From Flavobacterium psychrophilum (GTDB lineage: Bacteria; Bacteroidota; Bacteroidia; Flavobacteriales; Flavobacteriaceae), in NCBI GenBank assembly GCA_945872245.1, contig CAMBZB010000013.1, positions 1-63,059 of the forward strand: a DNA stretch of 63,059 nt. The letters run 5' to 3'. The position numbers were made by a program, and so were the translations under genes. Under the pieces are notes generated by a model. It saw only the letters and a program-made list of their open reading frames with translations. It ran no database searches and was not told where the DNA came from. Of the stretch, positions 51,869-61,895 are shown piece after piece (position 1 is the first letter of the stretch; each line of letters starts with the position of its first letter).

Positions 51869-53419
51869 CTATAATTCAAATAACAGGGTTGCAGTAATGT
51901 TGTTGGTAGTCGTATTTATATCGGCGCCTTTAGAAAATCCTTTATTGAAAAATAATTGATTAGAATCCCTTTGTGTTGAGGCATAAGATAAATCCAGTTT
52001 GGTAGCGCCAAAATTATATCCAATACCACTAGAATATCCGGTTAAGTCGCCCATAGTATTTTTGTCTTTGTATGGACTTTGTTCAAAACGATATCCTGCT
52101 CTCAGGCTCCATTGATTGATTTTGTATTCGCCACCAATTCGAAATTCGCCTGATTGGTTTAGAAGATTAGCCATGCTTGTATTTGTGTTGCTAAATTCAT
52201 TTTCAGGTTTGAATTTGGTATTGCTATAATCTTTTACGGCATAATCAATACTTAGTAGTCCTATTTTTCCAAAGATATAAGCTAAACTTCCAGTCCATTT
52301 GCTCGGAGCTTGAATTTTGTAGGGGGCATAAAGAATTGTCATATCTGAATCGGATGAAGTGTTAGATTGACCATTTATTATAGGATAATTATCTATTCCA
52401 TTGATGTTATAGTTTATAAAATTTAATCCTTTTGTATATAATTTTTGATTTAATTGATCATTCAATATATACCAGGTTGGCGATTCATAAGAAAATCCTA
52501 AACGTAATTCTTTTGTTGCTTTATAAATTGTTCCTAATTGAAACGAAAATCCAGAACCATAAGTGTATAAATCATTATAAAAAGTTGCATTTTGGATTCC
52601 ATTTGCATTATTATTTTCATTTTTTTCAAAAAATTTAGTTGATTGTCGAAAATCTGTAAAATGAGAATTGAAATTAATTCCAATCATCAATTTGTCCTTA
52701 TAAGCTGTCGAAGCATTGAAAGAGATCTTCCCATTATATCCGGAAGATTCGATGGAGTTTTCCTGATAATAATTCCCTCCAACGCTATTTGAACTATAAC
52801 TATCGTTATCGTCAACAATCAAATTTGGTTGAATTACATTTCCTGTAATTCCTAAATAAGCCTGTTGATCTTGAAAATTAAATTCTTCATAATAAGAATT
52901 CTTCACATTATCTAAATAAAATCCACCTTGATTGATATCTATATTTGGGTTAGCATAATATAAAAAATAGTCTGCCAAAGAATTATTTGGGTTTTCCCCT
53001 CTGGAAAACACGGAATTGTCATAATTATTTGTTTTGTCATAGTTTATAGCGAATGCGATCTTTTTCCAGTCGTTTTTAGGATTTTGGGTTTTAAATATAA
53101 ATACACCGCCCGCTTGATTCAAATCAAAGGAATTATTACTATCCTCACTTTTGGTTCCAAAATAATTCGAATTATTCTTTGTGCTGTTATTACTTAGTGT
53201 TACCGCCATCTGATTGTTAGAGAAAATTGCGGAACCTGCTGGGTTAATATTTAGGGATGATAAATCGCCACCCAATGCTCCGAAAGCACCGCTCATAGCA
53301 CTGAAACGAGCTGTTCCCTTCAAATTGTCTTGAGAATAGCGAAGGGCATCAGATATACCCTGAGAGTGAATAACAGTATTAGACAACACCATTATAATTA
53401 GTACAATTAATCTTTTCAT
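51869..53419 (-). CDS. FadL/OmpP1-like outer-membrane transport protein
   Basis: A 516-residue protein. Signal peptide MKRLIVLIIMVLSNTVIHSQ is followed by GISDALRYSQDNLKGTARFS and AMSGAFGALGGDLSSLNINP AGSAIF, the N-terminal hatch signature of FadL-like channels for hydrophobic compounds in Bacteroidota. Later strands include AFAINYDKTNNYDNSVFSRG and EFRIGGEYKINQWSLRAGYR, FEQSPYK, and the protein ends ITATLLFEL. Rich in Asn, which is common in such proteins here. The W/G/N-rich lipoprotein gene lies 75 bp upstream on the same strand and may be co-transcribed. Confidence 0.88.
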   Translation of the reverse strand: MKRLIVLIIMVLSNTVIHSQGISDALRYSQDNLKGTARFSAMSGAFGALGGDLSSLNINPAGSAIFSNNQMAVTLSNNSTKNNSNYFGTKSEDSNNSFDLNQAGGVFIFKTQNPKNDWKKIAFAINYDKTNNYDNSVFSRGENPNNSLADYFLYYANPNIDINQGGFYLDNVKNSYYEEFNFQDQQAYLGITGNVIQPNLIVDDNDSYSSNSVGGNYYQENSIESSGYNGKISFNASTAYKDKLMIGINFNSHFTDFRQSTKFFEKNENNNANGIQNATFYNDLYTYGSGFSFQLGTIYKATKELRLGFSYESPTWYILNDQLNQKLYTKGLNFINYNINGIDNYPIINGQSNTSSDSDMTILYAPYKIQAPSKWTGSLAYIFGKIGLLSIDYAVKDYSNTKFKPENEFSNTNTSMANLLNQSGEFRIGGEYKINQWSLRAGYRFEQSPYKDKNTMGDLTGYSSGIGYNFGATKLDLSYASTQRDSNQLFFNKGFSKGADINTTTNNITATLLFEL

Positions 53420-53494
53420 AAATTATGTTTTTCTGGTAGTCTTATGATTGAAACAGTTGTCACATCAATTTAGAGTACTTTTGTTTAAATTTTT

Positions 53495-54502
53495 TTATCT
53501 TCTTCCGCCACTGCTTGACGATCTACTTCCTCCACCGCTACTATTTCCGCTGCCACTATATCCGCCACTATCACTTCCTGAAGATCTTCCTGACGAACTT
53601 GGTGTGAATGAACGTGTAGGTGTGCTGTTTTGATTACTAGGATTACTGTATGTTCTTGTAGCATTATTCTCAGTTCTAGTAGGAGCAGTATTGGTATTGT
53701 TTCTTTGTGGATTATTGTTGGTGTTGGGCGTATAGGAATTGTTTCTTGTGTTCGAAGTACTATTTCTATAAGAATTTGAATTGTTTACTCCTCTATTATT
53801 GAAATTAGGAACAGACGATCTATTATTGGAACTTCTATTTGTATCATTTGAATAACGATTTCTTCCGCTGTTATAATTGTATGTTCCGTTTGAGCTTCTA
53901 TTTGTTAAATCTCTTCTGCCATTTGCAGGATAATAATGGGTATTGTTCCATCCGTTTCCGTACCAATTATTCCATCCGTTATTCCAACCACCGTTCCAGC
54001 CAAAACCATTATTCCAGCCCCAGCCGTTATTCCAGCCCCAACCCCAATTAGGACCATACCAAGAATTCCAACCCCATCCTAATCCCATACCCCAATTACT
54101 TCCAAACCAAGGGTCCCATCCCCATCCTAAACCCGAATTGGAATTGTAAATATTTATATTAGGATTACTTACATTGCTTCCCCAGCCACCAAAACTATTG
54201 TCATATCCTTGGTTGTCATTTTGTTGTGAGTTCGAAATGTTTGAGTTGTAATTTTCAACATCGGTGAAAATTTCCGTTGGTTGGTTGTCATTTTGTAAAG
54301 AATTGAAGTATTCTTTGTAATGATTGCTTGAATTGTTTTGTGCTGTTTTTTCGGCATTTCTGATTTCAGTATTTCCATATATTCCATCGGAATCGTAGTA
54401 GGAACTGTTTTGATAAGAACCGCAAGAGGTCACTACAAAACTAAAAAATCCAATTATAGAATAAAAAAGTGTGTTTGGAGAGGGGGAAATAGTAGTTTTC
54501 AT
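53495..54502 (-). CDS. Low-complexity W/G/N/S-rich lipoprotein
   Basis: A 335-residue protein. Lipobox VVTSC places the lipidated Cys at residue 27. Residues 120-195 are built of GWGWNNGWGWNNGFGWNGGW-type repeats with GSNWGMGLGWGWNSWYGPNW before them. The C-terminal half is Asn/Ser/Thr/Arg-rich, ending in Gly/Ser repeats (SGRSSGSDSGGYSGSGNSSG). It is probably an exposed surface or periplasmic protein; the function is unknown. Such proteins are frequent in Flavobacteriia next to FadL-like genes. The start is well placed, 31 nt after a TATTTTTG box on the minus strand (54540-54533). Confidence 0.8.
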   Translation of the reverse strand: MKTTISPSPNTLFYSIIGFFSFVVTSCGSYQNSSYYDSDGIYGNTEIRNAEKTAQNNSSNHYKEYFNSLQNDNQPTEIFTDVENYNSNISNSQQNDNQGYDNSFGGWGSNVSNPNINIYNSNSGLGWGWDPWFGSNWGMGLGWGWNSWYGPNWGWGWNNGWGWNNGFGWNGGWNNGWNNWYGNGWNNTHYYPANGRRDLTNRSSNGTYNYNSGRNRYSNDTNRSSNNRSSVPNFNNRGVNNSNSYRNSTSNTRNNSYTPNTNNNPQRNNTNTAPTRTENNATRTYSNPSNQNSTPTRSFTPSSSGRSSGSDSGGYSGSGNSSGGGSRSSSSGGRR

Positions 54503-54519
54503 ATCTGTAGGTTTTTTTA

Positions 54520-54560
54520 TTGTGGCACATTACAAAAATAGTTAGTTTTGCGAAACTATT
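54520..54560. promoter_or_regulatory. Back-to-back divergent promoters with an inverted repeat
   Basis: Plus strand: TTG (54520-54522), 20-nt spacer, TAGTTTTG (54543-54550), for proS. Minus strand: TATTTTTG (54540-54533), for the lipoprotein gene. AATAGTT (54537-54543) and AACTATT (54554-54560) form a 7-bp inverted repeat over both boxes, so a bound regulator would affect both genes. Confidence 0.6.
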
Positions 54561-54603
54561 TAGTTAAATAAAATAAAACAAAATTTGTGCCAAATTATTC
54601 AAT

Positions 54604-56082
54604 ATGAGCAAAAACCTCACCACCCGATCGGACGATTATTCAAAATGGTATAACGAGCTAGTTGTAAAAGCCGATCTAGCCGAAAATTCAGGAGTTAGAG
54701 GCTGCATGGTCATCAAACCTTATGGGTATGCAATTTGGGAAAAAATGCAAGCGGAATTAGACAGAATGTTTAAAGAAACAGGGCATCAAAACGCTTATTT
54801 CCCTTTATTTGTTCCCAAAAGCATGTTTGAAGCTGAAGAAAAGAATGCCGAGGGTTTTGCAAAAGAATGTGCTATCGTGACTCATTATAGATTGAAAAAC
54901 GACCCTGATAATCCGGGTAAGTTAATGGTAGATCCTAATGCAAAACTTGAAGAGGAACTTATTGTTCGCCCTACGAGTGAAGCCATAATCTGGTCTACTT
55001 ATAAAGGATGGGTGCAATCGTATAGAGATTTACCTTTGTTGATTAACCAATGGGCCAATGTGGTACGATGGGAAATGAGAACCCGATTATTTCTTAGAAC
55101 AGCTGAGTTTCTTTGGCAAGAAGGGCATACCGCTCATGCAACACGAAGCGAAGCAATCGAGGAATCTGAAAAAATGATGCATGTATATGCTGAATTTGCC
55201 GAGAATTTTATGGCTATTCCAGTTATAAAAGGGTTGAAAACCGAAACAGAACGTTTTGCAGGGGCTGAAGAAACGTATTGTATCGAAGCTTTAATGCAGG
55301 ATGGTAAAGCACTGCAAGCAGGAACTTCGCACTTTTTGGGGCAGAATTTTGCCAAAGCTTTCGACGTGAAATTTGCCAATGCCGAAGGGAAGCAAGAACA
55401 CGTTTGGGGAACTTCATGGGGTGTTTCTACCCGATTGATGGGTGCGTTAGTGATGACGCATTCTGACGATAAGGGATTGGTTTTACCTCCAAATTTAGCA
55501 CCCATACAAGTAGTTATAGTTCCTATTTATAAAACAGAAGAACAGTTTGACGAAATTACGGCTGCGGTCACTATTTTGGTTTCGCAATTAAGGGCGTTAA
55601 AAATTGCCGTAAAATATGATGACAGAACCACTCAAAAACCAGGGTTCAAATTTGCTGAATGGGAATTAAAAGGAGTTCCAGTTCGAATTGCGGTGGGGCC
55701 AAATGACTTGGAAAACGGAACTTTTGAAATAGCAAGAAGAGATAATCTGACGAAAGAGACGGTAAATAAAGACGGAATTGCAATTTACATTCAAAAGCTA
55801 TTGGAACAAATTCAAACTGATTTATTTGACAATGCATTGAATTATCGTGACACCCATATTACTGAAGTAAATAGTTTTGAGGAGTTTGCGGCCATTCTAG
55901 AGGGCAAGGGAGGTTTTGTATCGGCTCATTGGGACGGAACGGCTGCCACGGAAGAAAAAATCAAAAATTTGACAAAAGCAACCATTAGATGCATCCCTTT
56001 AGACAGGATAAAACAGCCTGGAAGCTGTGTTCTCACTGGTAATTCTTCAGTTGGAAGGGTTTTGTTTGCCAAGGCATATTAA
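54604..56082 (+). CDS. proS: Prolyl-tRNA synthetase
   Basis: A 492-residue class II synthetase charging tRNA-Pro. The N-terminus ([40 protein letters not shown]) and its length place it in the short, eukaryote/archaeon-like ProS type used by Bacteroidota, without the editing insertion. Motif 2 is in [29 protein letters not shown]; motif 3 in [20 protein letters not shown]. The C-terminal half has the anticodon-binding domain ([20 protein letters not shown]) and ends [10 protein letters not shown]. tRNA-Glu follows. Confidence 0.96.
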   Translation: MSKNLTTRSDDYSKWYNELVVKADLAENSGVRGCMVIKPYGYAIWEKMQAELDRMFKETGHQNAYFPLFVPKSMFEAEEKNAEGFAKECAIVTHYRLKNDPDNPGKLMVDPNAKLEEELIVRPTSEAIIWSTYKGWVQSYRDLPLLINQWANVVRWEMRTRLFLRTAEFLWQEGHTAHATRSEAIEESEKMMHVYAEFAENFMAIPVIKGLKTETERFAGAEETYCIEALMQDGKALQAGTSHFLGQNFAKAFDVKFANAEGKQEHVWGTSWGVSTRLMGALVMTHSDDKGLVLPPNLAPIQVVIVPIYKTEEQFDEITAAVTILVSQLRALKIAVKYDDRTTQKPGFKFAEWELKGVPVRIAVGPNDLENGTFEIARRDNLTKETVNKDGIAIYIQKLLEQIQTDLFDNALNYRDTHITEVNSFEEFAAILEGKGGFVSAHWDGTAATEEKIKNLTKATIRCIPLDRIKQPGSCVLTGNSSVGRVLFAKAY

Positions 56083-56110
56083 AAAAAAAATATTTTTTTT
56101 GCCTCTCCTA

Positions 56111-56140
56111 TTGTACGTCTAAAAAATAGTTGTATTTTTG
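56111..56140 (+). promoter_or_regulatory. Promoter of tRNA-Glu and rpsT
   Basis: TTG (56111-56113), a 19-nt spacer and TATTTTTG (56133-56140) match the consensus fully. Transcription should begin about 15 nt before the tRNA. Confidence 0.75.
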
Positions 56141-56160
56141 CATCCGCATTACAGAAGCAG

Positions 56161-56232
56161 GGTCCGTTCGTCTATCGGTTAGGACGCCAGGTTTTCATCC
56201 TGGTAAGGGGGGTTCGATTCCCCCACGGACTA
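56161..56232 (+). tRNA. tRNA-Glu (anticodon TTC)
   Basis: The acceptor stem GGTCCGT pairs with ACGGACT (first pair G-U), with discriminator A at 56232. The D arm contains GGTTAGGAC, the anticodon stem CCAGG/CCTGG encloses TTTTCAT with anticodon TTC at 56194-56196, and the T arm GGGGG-TTCGATT-CCCCC is perfect. CCA is not encoded. Confidence 0.97.
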
Positions 56233-56264
56233 CAAAAAAAATTAATAAAAAATTATTTAAAAAA

Positions 56265-56516
56265 ATGGCAAATCATAAGTCAGCTTTAAAGAGAATTAGA
56301 AGTAACGAAAAAAGAAGAGTCTTAAACAGATATCAGCACAAAACTACTCGTAATGCTATTAAAGCCTTAAGGATAGCAACTGATAAAGTAGATGCTACTT
56401 CTAAATTGTCAAGCGTAATATCGATGATTGATAAATTAGCCAAAAAGAATATCATTCATGATAATAAAGCATCTAATTTGAAATCTAAATTAACGAAGCA
56501 CGTTGCTAAATTGTAA
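56265..56516 (+). CDS. rpsT: 30S ribosomal protein S20
   Basis: An 83-residue basic, helical protein starting at ATG 56265 (MANHKSALKRIRSNEKRRVL). NRYQHKTTRNAIKALRIATD and KLSSVISMIDKLAKKNIIHD, NKASNLKSKLTKHVAKL complete the S20 fold. A longer frame reads through the tRNA and is not real. It lies 32 bp after tRNA-Glu and probably shares its promoter. A terminator follows. Confidence 0.97.
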   Translation: MANHKSALKRIRSNEKRRVLNRYQHKTTRNAIKALRIATDKVDATSKLSSVISMIDKLAKKNIIHDNKASNLKSKLTKHVAKL

Positions 56517-56535
56517 TTTTCACAATTTCAAAATA

Positions 56536-56570
56536 TAAAAAAAGCTCTCATTTATGAGGGCTTTTTTTAT
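56536..56570. terminator. Bidirectional terminator between rpsT and the response regulator gene
   Basis: AAAGCTCTCA and TGAGGGCTTT pair across TTTA, with A and T runs on the outer sides, between two convergent genes. Confidence 0.85.
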
Positions 56571-56573
56571 GGC

Positions 56574-56987
56574 TTATTTTTGAATTTTGGTCTTTATGTA
56601 TTCAAGCATTTCTTTAGAAATTGGTTTTGATAAAAAATCGATTACCATTGGATATTTTTTGGCCTTTGCCAAATCTTCTGGATCGATAGTTGAAGAAAGA
56701 ATAATAACACCTATGTCGTGAAAATCAGTATACTCTTCGGTGCTAAAACTATTCAGAAATTCCCAGCCTCCCATTACTGGCATGTTTAAATCTAAAAAAA
56801 TTAATTGAGGTTTTTTTATTGATTCGACATTGGAATAATTGCTTTTTAGTGTATTAAAGTAATTAAGAGCTTCCTCTCCATTATATGCCGTTACGGTTTC
56901 ATTTGAAAAAGAGGTCTTGGTAATCACCATTTTGCATAACATTGAAGCGATTGTATCGTCATCAACACATAAAATTAGGTCTAGCAT
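56574..56987 (-). CDS. Single-domain response regulator
   Basis: A 137-residue receiver protein with no output domain. Acidic residues in LILCVDDDTIASMLC (9-11), phospho-Asp66 in LIFLDLNMPVMGGW, the switch Ser/Thr in IILSSTIDPED and Lys in VIDFLSKPISKEML. It starts 3 bp after the kinase gene ends, so the two are a two-component pair, likely acting on protein partners rather than DNA. Confidence 0.92.
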   Translation of the reverse strand: MLDLILCVDDDTIASMLCKMVITKTSFSNETVTAYNGEEALNYFNTLKSNYSNVESIKKPQLIFLDLNMPVMGGWEFLNSFSTEEYTDFHDIGVIILSSTIDPEDLAKAKKYPMVIDFLSKPISKEMLEYIKTKIQK

Positions 56988-56990
56988 GCT

Positions 56991-58697
56991 CTAATTGTTT
57001 TTAAATGTTATTGTAAAGGTAGTTCCTTTGTCAACTTCGCTTTCGACACTGATCGATCCTCCAAGGCTTTCGACTTGCGATTTAACTAAGTATAACCCCA
57101 ATCCTTTGCTGTCCGGATGGTTGTGAAATCTTTGATAGAGGCCAAAAATTTTGTCTCTGTTTCTTGCCAAATCAATTCCCATTCCATTATCTTTAAAAAA
57201 GAGAATAACATTGTCGTCATCTCGATTTGCCATGATGTCTATTTTTAGCCTGTTATTATTGGATTTGTATTTTAAGGAATTGGTCAACAGATTCAACAAT
57301 ATGCTTTCTAGATAGGCTTTGTTGGTGTTAAAAAAATCTACTTTTTCAAAATTAATTTTTATAATAGGTTTGTTGATGCCTATAAGAAAATCCAATTGGC
57401 TAAATACATTTTCAAAAACATCTTTTAGCAAGACTACCTCTTTATGGATAGATGGATTGTCCCTTATAACAATTACTTTGACTAAATCGCTGATGGTTTC
57501 ATTTAGCAAATGTGTAGATTTATTGAATCCGTCTAAAATTTCTTTTAGTTCTGGATTTTCAATGGGGATGTCCTTTACTAAATTTAACAGGCCTGATAGA
57601 TTTGATAGTGGCGCCCTAAGATTGTGCGAAGTGATATAAGAAAATTGCTGTAAGTCTTTATTGTTTTGTGTTAACTCTCGAATCAGTTGCTCCTTTTCTA
57701 TTTCTTGTTTTTTTTCATCTGTTATGTCTCTTTGTATTGAAACCCAGTGTGAGAGTACTTCATCTGAATTATATACCGGAAGCATGGACAAGTTTACCCA
57801 ATGTTCTTCCCTGTTTTTATTATAACTAATAGTTTCTATTTGGCATTCCTTTTTATTTTGAATGGCATTAATTAATTTCTCGTATTCTTGATCATCAGAA
57901 TTTGGCCCTATAAAGATGTCAGGAGATTTGCCAATAATTTCTTCTGATTGGTATCCAGACATAATGGAGAAAGCCGGGTTTACATATACTATTTTAGGGA
58001 TTTTTCCTTCATGTAAATCAGGTTCGGTTATAATTACCGAGTCCTTAGTTTGAGTAATTACGGTTTCTAGTAATTTAAGCCGTTGTTCCTCTTCTTTTTG
58101 TTTTGTTATGTCTTGTATGGCCCCTATCATTCTGAGAGCTTTTCCGTCTTGATCTTTTAAAATGAACCCTCTGTCCAAAACATATTTATAGGAGCCATCT
58201 GCACATTTAAATCGATATTGATCCTGCCATTTCTCCGTTTTTTGTTCCAAAAATGAATACAACTTGATTGACATTTTAATGCTGTCCTCAGGATGGATGT
58301 TTTCAAACCACCATTTAGAACTGTTGCCTACCTGATTTTCGTTGTACCCAAAAACACTCTCTATGCCTTTGTTCCAGGATATACTGTCATCCTGTATTTT
58401 CCAATCCCAAATAGTGTCGCTTGTTGCCTTTGATACAATATCATATCTTTCGTTTGATTCTTTAATTTTGTCATTTGAATCATTAAGCGTCTTGAAAACA
58501 GTTGTATTTCTAAAATCGTTTTTTGATAAAATCGTCTTGAGAATGATTCCCGAAAACAACACAAATAGGATGTCTTTTGTGAAGTAATAATTGGAATTAA
58601 TAGTGTATTGTTGAAGTAATTTATGACAAGCAATAGTTATAATGCTGAAAATCAGAATATAAATTAAGGTTATTTGGTTGGTTCTATTTTTCATCAT
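56991..58697 (-). CDS. PAS-domain sensor histidine kinase
   Basis: A 568-residue protein. Two N-terminal membrane helices (about 10-30 and 40-58) with a very short outer loop, then a coiled coil, PAS 1 (SKATSDTIWDWKIQDDSISW, NKGIESVFGYNENQVGNSSK), PAC, and PAS 2 (SVIITEPDLHEGKIPKIVYV, NPAFSIMSGYQSEEIIGKSP). The phospho-His is in SYITSHNLRAPLSNLSGLLN, and the HATPase domain has DNGMGIDLARNRDKIFGLYQ and KGLGLYLVKSQVESLGGSIS. The HNLRAPLSNL box is the Bacteroidota cytosolic-sensing kinase type. Second ATG at 58694 is an alternative start. Paired with the downstream regulator. Confidence 0.92.
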   Translation of the reverse strand: MMKNRTNQITLIYILIFSIITIACHKLLQQYTINSNYYFTKDILFVLFSGIILKTILSKNDFRNTTVFKTLNDSNDKIKESNERYDIVSKATSDTIWDWKIQDDSISWNKGIESVFGYNENQVGNSSKWWFENIHPEDSIKMSIKLYSFLEQKTEKWQDQYRFKCADGSYKYVLDRGFILKDQDGKALRMIGAIQDITKQKEEEQRLKLLETVITQTKDSVIITEPDLHEGKIPKIVYVNPAFSIMSGYQSEEIIGKSPDIFIGPNSDDQEYEKLINAIQNKKECQIETISYNKNREEHWVNLSMLPVYNSDEVLSHWVSIQRDITDEKKQEIEKEQLIRELTQNNKDLQQFSYITSHNLRAPLSNLSGLLNLVKDIPIENPELKEILDGFNKSTHLLNETISDLVKVIVIRDNPSIHKEVVLLKDVFENVFSQLDFLIGINKPIIKINFEKVDFFNTNKAYLESILLNLLTNSLKYKSNNNRLKIDIMANRDDDNVILFFKDNGMGIDLARNRDKIFGLYQRFHNHPDSKGLGLYLVKSQVESLGGSISVESEVDKGTTFTITFKNN

Positions 58698-58857
58698 TCA
58701 AATGTAAATAATTAATACGGAATTATAAAATACCAATCAAAACTTATTTAGCGGACACTATCATATAAAGTACTTAAAGTTAAGAAAATGCAAACTCTTG
58801 CGGAAAGATTTTTTATATGAAAATAAAGTGTACCTTTGCAACCTCAAAAAAAATCAG

Positions 58858-60654
58858 ATGGAATCTATTAGAAACATTGCAATTATTGCCCACGTCGATC
58901 ACGGTAAAACCACTTTGGTTGATAAAATTATGTATCACTGTCAATTATTTCGTGACAACGAAAATACCGGTGACCTAATTCTTGACAACAACGACTTGGA
59001 GCGTGAAAGAGGAATTACCATTACTTCTAAAAATGTTTCGGTTGTATATAAAGGAACAAAAATCAATATTATTGATACTCCTGGTCACGCCGATTTTGGT
59101 GGTGAGGTGGAGCGTGTATTGAATATGGCAGATGGAGTTTGTTTGTTAGTGGATGCCTTTGAAGGACCAATGCCACAAACACGTTTCGTATTGCAAAAAG
59201 CACTTGATCTTGGTTTAAAACCTTGCGTTGTTATTAATAAAGTAGATAAAGAAAACTGTACTCCTGAAGAAGTTCACGAGAAAGTTTTCGATTTAATGTT
59301 TGAATTAGGTGCCGAAGAATGGCAATTGGATTTTCCAACTGTTTATGGTTCTGCTAAAAACAACTGGATGTCTGACCATTGGGAAAACCAAACAGATAAT
59401 ATCGAGCCACTTTTAGATATGGTAATCAATAATGTACCGGCTCCAAAAGTATCAGAAGGTACACCACAAATGTTAATTACATCATTAGATTTCTCATCAT
59501 TTACAGGTCGTATCGCAATAGGTCGTTTGGAAAGAGGAGTTTTAAAAGAAGGAATGCCAATTTCTTTATGCAAAAGAGACGGTTCTATCTTGAAATCTAG
59601 AATTAAAGAATTACATACTTTTGAAGGTCTTGGACGTAAAAAAGTAACTGAAGTTATAGCAGGTGATATCTGTGCAATCATTGGCGTAGAAGGTTTTGAA
59701 ATTGGAGATACTATCGCCGATTTTGAAAATCCTGAAGCATTACAAACTATCGCTATCGACGAACCTACAATGAGTATGTTGTTTACAATCAACGATTCAC
59801 CATTCTTTGGTAAAGAAGGAAAATTTGTAACTTCTCGTCACATTAGAGATCGTTTGACTAAAGAATTAGAGAAAAACTTAGCAATGAAGTTAGGTGAAAC
59901 GGATTCAGCAGATAAGTTTATGGTTTTTGGTCGTGGGGTATTGCATTTATCTGTTCTTATTGAAACAATGAGAAGAGAAGGTTATGAATTACAAATCGGT
60001 CAACCACAAGTTATCATCAAAGAAATTGATGGTAAAAAATGTGAGCCTATCGAAGAATTAACAATCGATTTACCAGAATCACTTTCAGGTAGAGCAGTAG
60101 AGTTTGTAACTTTACGTAAAGGGGAAATGTTGAGTATGGAAACGAAAGGGGAGCGAATGGTAATTAAATTCAATATACCTTCTCGTGGAATCATTGGTTT
60201 ACGTAACCAATTGTTAACCGCTACGGCTGGTGAAGCTATTATGGCACACCGTTTTATTGGTTACGAACCTTTCAAAGGAGAAATTTCTGGACGTAATAAA
60301 GGGTCATTAATTTCTATGGAAAAAGGAAAAGCTATACCTTATTCTATTGATAAATTACAAGATCGTGGTAAATTTTTCGTTGAACCAAATGCGGAAATCT
60401 ACGAAGGTCAAGTTATTGGAGAAAACTCTCGTGGAGATGATATGTGTGTGAACGTAACAAAAGAGAAAAAACAATCTAACGTTCGTTCTTCTGGAAATGA
60501 TGAAAAAGCAAGAATCATCCCTCCGATCATTTTCTCATTAGAAGAAGCATTGGAATACATTCAAAAAGACGAATATGTTGAGGTTACACCAAAATCAATT
60601 CGTTTGAGAAAAATCTATTTAACAGAAACAGATAGAAAAAGATTCAAAGTATAA
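58858..60654 (+). CDS. typA: Translational GTPase TypA/BipA
   Basis: A 598-residue ribosome-binding GTPase involved in stress and cold adaptation and 50S assembly. It starts at ATG 58858 ([20 protein letters not shown]): G1 is [10 protein letters not shown]2 [10 protein letters not shown]3 [15 protein letters not shown] and G4 NKVDKE. Domains II, III and the C-terminal TypA-specific domain ([20 protein letters not shown]) follow. TACCTTTG at 58831-58838 is the -7 box, which supports the start against a longer frame from 58798. A terminator follows. Confidence 0.97.
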   Translation: MESIRNIAIIAHVDHGKTTLVDKIMYHCQLFRDNENTGDLILDNNDLERERGITITSKNVSVVYKGTKINIIDTPGHADFGGEVERVLNMADGVCLLVDAFEGPMPQTRFVLQKALDLGLKPCVVINKVDKENCTPEEVHEKVFDLMFELGAEEWQLDFPTVYGSAKNNWMSDHWENQTDNIEPLLDMVINNVPAPKVSEGTPQMLITSLDFSSFTGRIAIGRLERGVLKEGMPISLCKRDGSILKSRIKELHTFEGLGRKKVTEVIAGDICAIIGVEGFEIGDTIADFENPEALQTIAIDEPTMSMLFTINDSPFFGKEGKFVTSRHIRDRLTKELEKNLAMKLGETDSADKFMVFGRGVLHLSVLIETMRREGYELQIGQPQVIIKEIDGKKCEPIEELTIDLPESLSGRAVEFVTLRKGEMLSMETKGERMVIKFNIPSRGIIGLRNQLLTATAGEAIMAHRFIGYEPFKGEISGRNKGSLISMEKGKAIPYSIDKLQDRGKFFVEPNAEIYEGQVIGENSRGDDMCVNVTKEKKQSNVRSSGNDEKARIIPPIIFSLEEALEYIQKDEYVEVTPKSIRLRKIYLTETDRKRFKV

Positions 60655-60674
60655 TCTATCGTTACAAATAAAAA

Positions 60675-60703
60675 AAAGCCATTCAATTCGAATGGCTTTT
60701 TTT
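60675..60703. terminator. Bidirectional terminator between typA and the M42 peptidase gene
   Basis: AAAGCCATTC and GAATGGCTTT form a 10-bp stem around AATTC, with T and A runs on both sides between convergent genes. Confidence 0.9.
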
Positions 60704-60721
60704 ATACTATATAAGGTACAA

Positions 60722-61810
60722 TTATTTGAAATAAGAAAACGATTCGTTGTTTTCTATTTTCAACAAACTTTCATAAATCAATTTAATTACATTTTCAACA
60801 TCTTCACGGTGAACCATTTCTACCGTAGTGTGCATGTATCTCAATGGTAAAGAAATCAATGCCGAAGCTACACCGCCGTTGCTATAGGCAAACGCATCAG
60901 TATCTGTTCCAGTAACTCTTGATGATGCCAATCTTTGAAACGGAATCTCATTTGCAGTAGCAGCATCCAATATTAACTCACGTAATTTATTTTGAACCGC
61001 AGGCGCATAAGTTATCACAGGACCTTTCCCTATTTTTATTTCGCCCTCAATTTTCATATCAATCATTGGGGTTGTCGTATCGTGGCAAACATCAGTAACA
61101 ATGGCAACATTTGGTTGAATAGTTTTGGTAATCATTTCAGCACCTCGCAAACCAACTTCCTCTTGAACAGAATTGGTAATGTACAATCCAAATGGTAATT
61201 TCACCTTGTTTTCATACAATAATCTGGCAACTTCCGCAATCATAAAACCACCCATTCTGTTGTCAATCGCACGGCAAACAAATTTATTTTCGTTCATCAC
61301 CATAAATTCATCAGGGTACGTAATCACACATCCTACATGAATTCCCAATTTCTCAACCGCTTCTTTATTCTCACAACCAGTGTCTATAAATAGATTGCTT
61401 ATTTTTGGATTTTCCTCTTTATCTCTATTTCTAGTGTGAATGGCCGGCCAACCAAAAACACCTTTTACAATTCCGTTTTTGGTGTGAATATTAACCACTT
61501 TTGAAGGCGCAATTTGGTGATCGGAACCTCCATTTCGAATAACATAGATCAATCCTTCCTCAGTAATGTAATTTACATACCAAGAAATTTCGTCAGAATG
61601 CCCCTCAATAACTACCTTGTAAGGCGCGTCAGGATTAATAACTCCCACAGCCGTTCCATAGGTGTCAGTAATAAAAGTATCCACGTAAGGCTTCAAATAA
61701 TTCATCCAAATTTTTTGCCCCTCAGCCTCAAATCCTGTAGGAGAAGCGTTATTTAAATACTGCTCTAAAAAGGCAAGTGAAGTGTCTTTTAATATCGATT
61801 TTGAATTCAT
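60722..61810 (-). CDS. M42 family metallopeptidase (PepA/FrvX-like aminopeptidase)
   Basis: A 362-residue cytosolic dizinc aminopeptidase. Metal ligands are in KVVIEGHSDEISWYVNYI (His and, downstream, Asp in FVCRAIDNRMGGFM), the catalytic Glu pair in TNSVQEEVGLRGAEM, an Asp in AIVTDVCHDTTTPM and the final His in RYMHTTVEMVHREDVEN. Full length for the family, which forms large tetrahedral complexes degrading peptides. Divergent from the DUF4294 gene, an arrangement I recall from other Flavobacteriia. Confidence 0.95.
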   Translation of the reverse strand: MNSKSILKDTSLAFLEQYLNNASPTGFEAEGQKIWMNYLKPYVDTFITDTYGTAVGVINPDAPYKVVIEGHSDEISWYVNYITEEGLIYVIRNGGSDHQIAPSKVVNIHTKNGIVKGVFGWPAIHTRNRDKEENPKISNLFIDTGCENKEAVEKLGIHVGCVITYPDEFMVMNENKFVCRAIDNRMGGFMIAEVARLLYENKVKLPFGLYITNSVQEEVGLRGAEMITKTIQPNVAIVTDVCHDTTTPMIDMKIEGEIKIGKGPVITYAPAVQNKLRELILDAATANEIPFQRLASSRVTGTDTDAFAYSNGGVASALISLPLRYMHTTVEMVHREDVENVIKLIYESLLKIENNESFSYFK

Positions 61811-61895
61811 AAAAATATTTTTTTGCTAATTTATAAATTTGGCATCACACTTGTTATATATAAAGTATAATTTTGTCAAATAAATAACTTTTAAC

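Noticed and set aside
56130..56264. N-terminal extension of rpsT
   Set aside because: It reads through tRNA-Glu; S20 starts at 56265.
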